A stretch of DNA of 33,754 nt. It comes from Caldilineales bacterium. Its GTDB lineage: Bacteria > Chloroflexota > Anaerolineae > JAAEKA01. Location: positions 1 through 33,754 of the forward strand of contig JANWYQ010000105.1 of assembly GCA_025055015.1 (NCBI GenBank), written 5' to 3'. The notes under the pieces were generated by a model. The model had not been told where the DNA came from, searched no databases, and saw only the letters and a program-made list of their open reading frames with translations. The translations under genes were made by a program, and so were the position numbers. This document shows positions 29,146 to 33,754 of the stretch, one piece after another (the stretch's first letter is position 1; every line of letters begins with the position of its first letter).

Positions 29146-32043
29146 CTAGAGCGCGCCGGCTGCGCCGACCAGGAAGAAGGGGGCCCAGAAGTAGGGGTGG
29201 TCCAAGGGCAGGCTCCCGTCCGGATGGGTCGCTGCGCCGGCAATGAAGGCCGACTGGGCCTCGCGCAGGGCAGCTCCCTTGGAACGGCCTTGCACCAACG
29301 CCCGGTAGAACAGGTTCATCAACAGGGCAGTGCTGCGATCCTCCACCGCCCACTGGCTGAGCACCAGCGACGCCGCGCCGGCGTAGAGGAAGGCGCGGGT
29401 CAAGCCCAACAGCTCGTCGCCGCCCCCCACGACGCTCCGACCGGTGCGGCATGCGCTCAGGGTCACCAGCGAGGCCTGCAGGCTCAAACTGAAGATGTCT
29501 AGGGTGGTCAGCATGCCGTCGGCCAGGGCGAGGCCGGAGAAGAGCGGGCTGTCGGGTCGGAAATCGCCGTGGGTAGCCAGGTGCAACACCTGCGCAGCGG
29601 CCGTCTCCCGGCGCAAAGCCTCCAGGGTCGCCTGCTCCTCGGTGAAGGCTGCACCGTCCAACAGGTCGGCCACCTGGGCCGCCTCCTGCACCGCATAAGG
29701 CAGCAGGCCGCCGCAGGAGTGGCCGAAGGCGACGGCGCGACCTGTAGCCGGCCGCTGCTCGCCGCAGTAGCGCAGCAGGCTGGCGCTGGGCAGGTAGGTG
29801 AGGATATGACGCTGGCAGAGGTAGGCCTGGCCGTCGTGCAGCGCGTGGAAAGGCAGGTAGTGCAGGGGGCCGTGAGGCACGACCACCCAGTGGGGCTTCT
29901 CGGCCAAGGTCTCTGCGGCCGGCGCCACCAGCCCCTGATAGAGCCGAGCCAGGAGGCCTTGGGCGTTGGCGCGCAGCGCAGGCATCTGTTCCTGGCCGGC
30001 GCGGCGCACCGAGCGCACGTTGAGCCGCAGCAGGCGGACCAGCTGCTCGGCCTGGGAGACCGACATGGCCAGGTGGAAGGCCTGCACCGCGTCGGCGGTG
30101 GCGACGAACAGCACCAGGTGGCCGCGCACTACGAAGTACTCCACCAACGCAGCGTCGTCCGGCAGGAAGGGCTGCACCGGCTCGACGTGCACCTGCCACA
30201 GGGCGGCCTCTCGCGCGTAGTCGGCGCTGCGCACCAACAGGCGATGCCACAGCTCGGTGATGCGGCGCTCCAAGGCCACCAGCTCTCCCTGAACCGCCTG
30301 CCACTCCTCGTCGGCCGGCGCCCAGCCCCGCTCGGCCACCTCCTCGACCGTGTGCCGGCGGCGATGGAGCCGATCGTACTCGTTGCGCAATCGGATCAAC
30401 TCCGCCACCAGCGGCTCGTCCTCCGGGCTGCGAGCGCGCAGGCTGATGTCCAACCGTCCCGCCACCAGGTCCTGAAGCGCGCGCGACTTGGCTCGCTCCG
30501 CCAGGGACAGCCCTTGGTCGGCGCGGCCCAGGGCAAGGCAGAGGTCCACCGCGTCCTCGTAGACCTCCTCCTTGTCCTCCAGGAAGTCCACGCGGTGCTC
30601 GACCATCAAGCGACTGCGCAGCCGCTCCAGGTCGTCAACGGCGCAGGTGTAGGCCGCCAGGGCAGCCTCCAGGTTCCCCTGCCGCCGGTCTATGCTGCCC
30701 AGCAGGTGGTAGGCCTGATAGGTGAGGGACGGCAGCCCCTCTTGCTGACCGACGGCCAGCCCGCGCGCCACCCAGCGCCGAGCAGCGAGGGAGTCCCCCA
30801 GGGCGTGGGCAGCCCGCGCCGCTGCAAGGGAGGCGCGAGCCTCCTCCACAGCCAGGCCCAGGCGGGCAAAGGCAGCTGCGCAGGCGGCCGCCCGGTCCTG
30901 GCTCTCCAGCCAATGTCCCTCCCGGAAGAGCACGTTGGCCTCCTCCAGGTCCACGTGGGCCGTCAACACCTGGTTGCCCTCGGCCTCGAAGATGGCGCGA
31001 GCCTGCGCAAGGGCGGCGTGGGCTTCGGCAAAGCGGCGGAGGCCGGCTGCGGCTACGGCGTGGTTTACCAGAGCCTGGGCCTGCTCGTGGCCGGTGCCGA
31101 GGCGCTCGAAGAGCTGCTCGGCGGCGGCGCAGCGCTCCAGCACGTCGGCAAAGCGCCTCAGCTGCAGCAGACAGTCGCAGATGAACAGGTTCACCAGCGC
31201 CGCGTCCCGCTCCCGACCGTCGGCCAGGAACGCGTCTCGGACGCGGTCCAGCATATCCAGCGCCTCGTTGTACCGCCCCAGCACGAAGTAGGTCACGGCC
31301 AGGTTCTGCCGGGCGCGGGCCACGCCGATGCTCTGGCCGGTTTGCTGCAGCAGGGCCGCGGCCCGTTGGCTGGCCTGGATGGCCTCGTCGAAGCGGCCCA
31401 GGTTGCGCAACACGATGGCGCGATTGTGCTCCAAGCGAGCCAGAAAGCCGGTGCGCAGCTCAGGTAGGCGCTCGCTCCATCGCCGGGCCTCGTCCAGCAG
31501 GGCCAGGGCCTCGGCGTCGCGGCCGAGCCGGCCCTGGACGGCCGCCAGGTTCGCGGTCAGCCGCGCCAAGGGCAGCCAGTCGCCGTGCGCAGCCAGGACC
31601 TCGCGCGCCCATCGGCCGACGGCCAAGGCCTCGTCGTAGCGCCCCAAGGCCGCCAAGGACCACACCTTGCCTACCTGCGCCCGCGCCGCCTCCGCCGCCA
31701 TGCCCGCCTCGGCGTAGAGGGCGGCGGCAGCGTCGTAGAGCTCCACCGCTCGGCGGTGGTCCCCCAGCCCGATGCCGCGGGCGTTGGCCTCCGCCAAGAG
31801 GCTCAGGCCGCGGTGCCCGGGCCGACCGGACGCCGCAGCCAGGGCAGCCAAGGCGTCGGCTACCTGGAGTGCTTGTTGGACGCTGACGCGCAGGCTGCGG
31901 TCGGCCTCGGCCTTCACGGCCTCGGCCAGCCGGTCGTCCAGGCAGGAGGCGTGGTCGAGCAACCAGCGCTCGCGGGTCGGGCCAGGAGGCGCCGCCAGCA
32001 GCTCTTGGACCAGGGTCTCCGGATTGGAGGGCTGAACCGACAT
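29146..32043 (-). CDS. CHAT-TPR cysteine protease
   Basis: The 965-residue protein has about nine tetratricopeptide-like repeats (roughly residues 80-470; for example LGRYDEALAVGRWAREVL and LGRFDEAIQASQRAAALL), a helical linker and a C-terminal CHAT domain (about 640-965). The CHAT catalytic pair is visible: H825 in LHLATHGDF and C865 in LVTLSACRTG, followed by GGGDELLGLTRAFLYAGA. CHAT enzymes are caspase-like proteases that cut a specific partner when their TPR domain senses a signal. The ATG at 32043 is preferred because the upstream frame is low in resemblance and overlaps the zinc-finger gene; no ribosome site is clear. Neighbours are a putative anti-sigma (65 bases upstream) and an S8 lipoprotein (29 bases downstream). 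Confidence 0.92.
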   Translation of the reverse strand: MSVQPSNPETLVQELLAAPPGPTRERWLLDHASCLDDRLAEAVKAEADRSLRVSVQQALQVADALAALAAASGRPGHRGLSLLAEANARGIGLGDHRRAVELYDAAAALYAEAGMAAEAARAQVGKVWSLAALGRYDEALAVGRWAREVLAAHGDWLPLARLTANLAAVQGRLGRDAEALALLDEARRWSERLPELRTGFLARLEHNRAIVLRNLGRFDEAIQASQRAAALLQQTGQSIGVARARQNLAVTYFVLGRYNEALDMLDRVRDAFLADGRERDAALVNLFICDCLLQLRRFADVLERCAAAEQLFERLGTGHEQAQALVNHAVAAAGLRRFAEAHAALAQARAIFEAEGNQVLTAHVDLEEANVLFREGHWLESQDRAAACAAAFARLGLAVEEARASLAAARAAHALGDSLAARRWVARGLAVGQQEGLPSLTYQAYHLLGSIDRRQGNLEAALAAYTCAVDDLERLRSRLMVEHRVDFLEDKEEVYEDAVDLCLALGRADQGLSLAERAKSRALQDLVAGRLDISLRARSPEDEPLVAELIRLRNEYDRLHRRRHTVEEVAERGWAPADEEWQAVQGELVALERRITELWHRLLVRSADYAREAALWQVHVEPVQPFLPDDAALVEYFVVRGHLVLFVATADAVQAFHLAMSVSQAEQLVRLLRLNVRSVRRAGQEQMPALRANAQGLLARLYQGLVAPAAETLAEKPHWVVVPHGPLHYLPFHALHDGQAYLCQRHILTYLPSASLLRYCGEQRPATGRAVAFGHSCGGLLPYAVQEAAQVADLLDGAAFTEEQATLEALRRETAAAQVLHLATHGDFRPDSPLFSGLALADGMLTTLDIFSLSLQASLVTLSACRTGRSVVGGGDELLGLTRAFLYAGAASLVLSQWAVEDRSTALLMNLFYRALVQGRSKGAALREAQSAFIAGAATHPDGSLPLDHPYFWAPFFLVGAAGAL

Positions 32044-32108
32044 CGGCGAATTGACAAAGCGTCCCCCGCCGGTCAGCAGGGGACGCCTCCGCAAATGGAT
32101 GGGCTTGA

Positions 32109-32855
32109 CTAAGCGACGCTGAGCTCCTGCACGTGCACCTCGACGCCGGGCGCCGTCAGGATGAGCTCGTAGTTTCCACGCGGGAGAGCGGACAGGGCAA
32201 AGTTGCCGAGGGCGTCCACCGCTGCGCTGGCCAGCCGCTGGCCGTTGCGCCAAAGGGTGACCTCGGCCCCATCGGCCATGTCCAGGCCGATCACCAGGCC
32301 AACGAGGCTAAAGCAGCCGGCCTGTCGGGGATCGGGTTCGACCTCCAGGGTGATCTGGAGGCCGTCGGCCGCAAGGACCACGGGCTCGGCGTTCTCGCCG
32401 CGCAGGCCGGCAAAGGCCGGCGCCAGGGCCGGCTGCGGAGCCATGCGGCCGCCCAAGGCGCGGCCGCCGCTGACCAGCCGCGCCACGAGGATGCGCACAC
32501 GCTGGCCCAGCGAGGCAGCGCCCTCGTCGGGGATCGGCGGCTCCTGGGCCATGAAGTCCGTCAACTGGCTGATCTCCCGGCGGCAGTGGGGGCAGCTCGC
32601 CACGTGTTGCGCCACAGCCAGAGCCTCGTCAGCGCGCAGCATGCCCATCTGATACTCTCCTAGGACGAGAGAGGAAGGACAGTCAGCGCGGAACAAACGC
32701 GTCCTCAGCGACGACTCAAGGCGGGCAGCGTCCTCGGCCCTCTTTTGGCAGTCGGGGCAGGTGAGGAGATGATGATAGACCGACGCATCACCCTCTCCGT
32801 CGGCGGCCATCAACAGCTCAAAATCGCTGAGCTCGTGCGCAAAAGAACACGACAT
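32109..32855 (-). CDS. Double zinc-finger protein with carboxypeptidase-regulatory-like tail, putative anti-sigma factor
   Basis: The 248-residue protein carries two H-x3-C-x2-C zinc motifs: H29-C33-C36 (YHHLLTCPDC) and H84-C88-C91 (QHVASCPHC), as in zf-HC2 anti-sigma factors. A linker and a beta domain (about 165-248) follow, with VTLWRNGQRLASAAVDALGN and LPRGNYELILTAPG, a carboxypeptidase-regulatory-like fold. No transmembrane helix is seen, so it is soluble. The sigma-factor gene lies upstream and the CHAT gene downstream on the same strand, which makes it the likely anti-sigma and a plausible CHAT substrate. GAGGA is upstream of the ATG at 32855. Confidence 0.8.
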   Translation of the reverse strand: MSCSFAHELSDFELLMAADGEGDASVYHHLLTCPDCQKRAEDAARLESSLRTRLFRADCPSSLVLGEYQMGMLRADEALAVAQHVASCPHCRREISQLTDFMAQEPPIPDEGAASLGQRVRILVARLVSGGRALGGRMAPQPALAPAFAGLRGENAEPVVLAADGLQITLEVEPDPRQAGCFSLVGLVIGLDMADGAEVTLWRNGQRLASAAVDALGNFALSALPRGNYELILTAPGVEVHVQELSVA

Positions 32856-33021
32856 GGATCGTCCTCGTTGGTTTGATGGGAGTGGTGTCGTCCAGTTTAC
32901 GATGCCCTTCGGCCGAGGCGGCTAGACCAATCATCCGCATCCGCTCGCCAGGCTCGTGTCTCCTGAACTGGCAAAATGCACTCACTGGACTCAACGCAGA
33001 AAACCGCGAAATTTGTGCGCC

Positions 33022-33714
33022 TCAGCGCAAGAGCGCGTGTAGATCTTTGTCACGCCGCAGCCGCTCTAACACGTTCTGCTTGGTTCGGTAGATCTCGCCG
33101 ACGCTGGCGAAGAGATTGGGGTGCTGGGCCTGGATTTCTCGGGGCTTGAGGGCGAGCACGAAGGAGCCGTGGATCACGATGCGCTCTCGGTCGTCCTGGA
33201 GCTTGCTCAAGACCAGCCGCCAGAGCTCGCTGCGTTCTAGGCTCGCAACAGCCGATGCCAAGGGGTCGGCTTCACTGCGCCAATCATGGAGCTCGAGCTG
33301 CTCCGGCTCCTGGTCTATGGCCTGGGGCCCTCGGCTGCGAGCGTGATCCACCAGGACGCTGTGCACACACAGCTTGAGGTAGGCCAACACGGCCTTGAGG
33401 TGGGGGAAGCGCGCGAACTTCTCGGGGGTTACCGCATGCCAGAACTTCTCAAAGGCCCGGTTGACGAAGAAATCGGCCTCCTCATCGCCAACGAAGGCTG
33501 GATGCTGCTCCACCCACCGGCGAACCAGGCCGCGATATTGGCTGTACACCACGGCGAAGGCCGCTTCGTCGCGCGCCGCTGTCGCTCGGCGAAAGAGCTC
33601 GTAGCACGGCGCCGAGTCGTAGTCCTGCCGGCGAAAGAAACGCTCTGTCTCTTCGGCGCAGCGGTGTGCGAGCCCGGACAGCGTAAGCGAGTGGGACGAC
33701 ACAGATGAGATCAC
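33022..33714 (-). CDS. ECF-like sigma-70 family factor
   Basis: The 230-residue protein has region 2 (AFAVVYSQYRGLVRRWVEQHP, then EADFFVNRAFEKFWHAV and FPHLKAVLAYLKLCVHSVLVDHAR) and a region 4-like helix-turn-helix (LQDDRERIVIHGSFVLALKPREI, then VGEIYRTKQNVLERLRRD). It lacks regions 1 and 3, as in ECF factors, though its sequence is a divergent group. The GTG at 33714 is chosen because GAGGAG lies 6 bases upstream; the TTG at 33738 lacks a site. It heads the operon with the zinc-finger protein, CHAT-TPR and S8 genes. Its promoter is beyond or at the window edge. Confidence 0.84.
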   Translation of the reverse strand: MISSVSSHSLTLSGLAHRCAEETERFFRRQDYDSAPCYELFRRATAARDEAAFAVVYSQYRGLVRRWVEQHPAFVGDEEADFFVNRAFEKFWHAVTPEKFARFPHLKAVLAYLKLCVHSVLVDHARSRGPQAIDQEPEQLELHDWRSEADPLASAVASLERSELWRLVLSKLQDDRERIVIHGSFVLALKPREIQAQHPNLFASVGEIYRTKQNVLERLRRDKDLHALLR

Positions 33715-33754
33715 TGAGGGCTCCTCTAGTGCGGCCAAGCGGTCCTCTTGTCAG

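Noticed and set aside
29117-30304. Upstream extension of the S8 protease frame
   Set aside because: The frame is open only because of base composition. It overlaps the CHAT gene in another frame, and the lipoprotein signal and ribosome site fix the start at 29116.
29569-31467. Plus-strand frame of 632 codons opposite the CHAT-TPR gene
   Set aside because: No family resemblance and no ribosome site; the CHAT-TPR protein on the other strand is clear.
27410-33714. CHAT operon considered as a type III-E CRISPR locus
   Set aside because: No gRAMP/Cas7-11 effector, Cas1 or repeat-spacer array is visible; only the sigma/CHAT theme is similar.

Overview
The window is GC-rich DNA with densely packed genes on both strands. 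The gene content (a queuosine-tRNA mannosyltransferase-like glycosyltransferase, SpoVS, Cbi-type metal transport, two class III CoA-transferases, a CHAT-TPR protein, many short intergenic tandem and palindromic repeats) resembles Chloroflexota, perhaps an Anaerolineae/Caldilineae-type bacterium. That placement is an inference from gene style, not from a marker gene. Both ends cut into other loci: a NuoE-like subunit on the left and the promoter of a sigma-factor operon on the right.

Left third (1-13000): a NuoE-like fragment; a CaiB/BaiF CoA-transferase; a 54-residue basic protein; a three-gene cluster of a PrsW-like membrane protein, an anchored hypothetical and an exported trypsin-like protease; a convergent CYTH protein; and a minus-strand metal operon read fur, cbiM(N), cbiQ, spoVS, cbiO. 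That operon has a strong promoter overlapped by a TTGCAA-type dyad that resembles a nickel-regulator box. An SDR/enoyl reductase-like gene, an alpha/beta hydrolase and a DoxX membrane protein follow.

Middle (13000-24000): a minus-strand molybdo-enzyme maturation cluster (mocA-like nucleotidyltransferase, GNAT acetyltransferase, a one-domain XdhC, a two-domain XdhC, a CoA-transferase, a hypothetical). Divergent from it is a YdjC/ChbG deacetylase, then a complete tRNA-Sec gene with promoter and terminator hairpin, a hypothetical, two tandem GCS2-type carboxylate-amine ligases, an M20 glutamate carboxypeptidase-like peptidase and a convergent RibD-C/DHFR-like reductase. tRNA-Pro(CGG) follows.

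Right third (24100-33754): a TPP riboswitch with a consensus promoter and an intrinsic terminator controls a single TenA/PqqC-fold gene. Then come a small protein plus a zinc-ribbon/cold-shock protein, the QTMAN-like glycosyltransferase, and a minus-strand operon of ECF-like sigma factor, double zinc-finger protein, CHAT-TPR protease and S8 subtilase lipoprotein. This last operon is the best candidate for an undescribed system. Its logic (sigma factor, putative anti-sigma, TPR-gated cysteine protease, cell-surface protease) suggests proteolytic signalling.

The spaces between genes hold phased heptamer arrays, decamer arrays and palindromes. Some run into coding sequence or carry stop and start codons.
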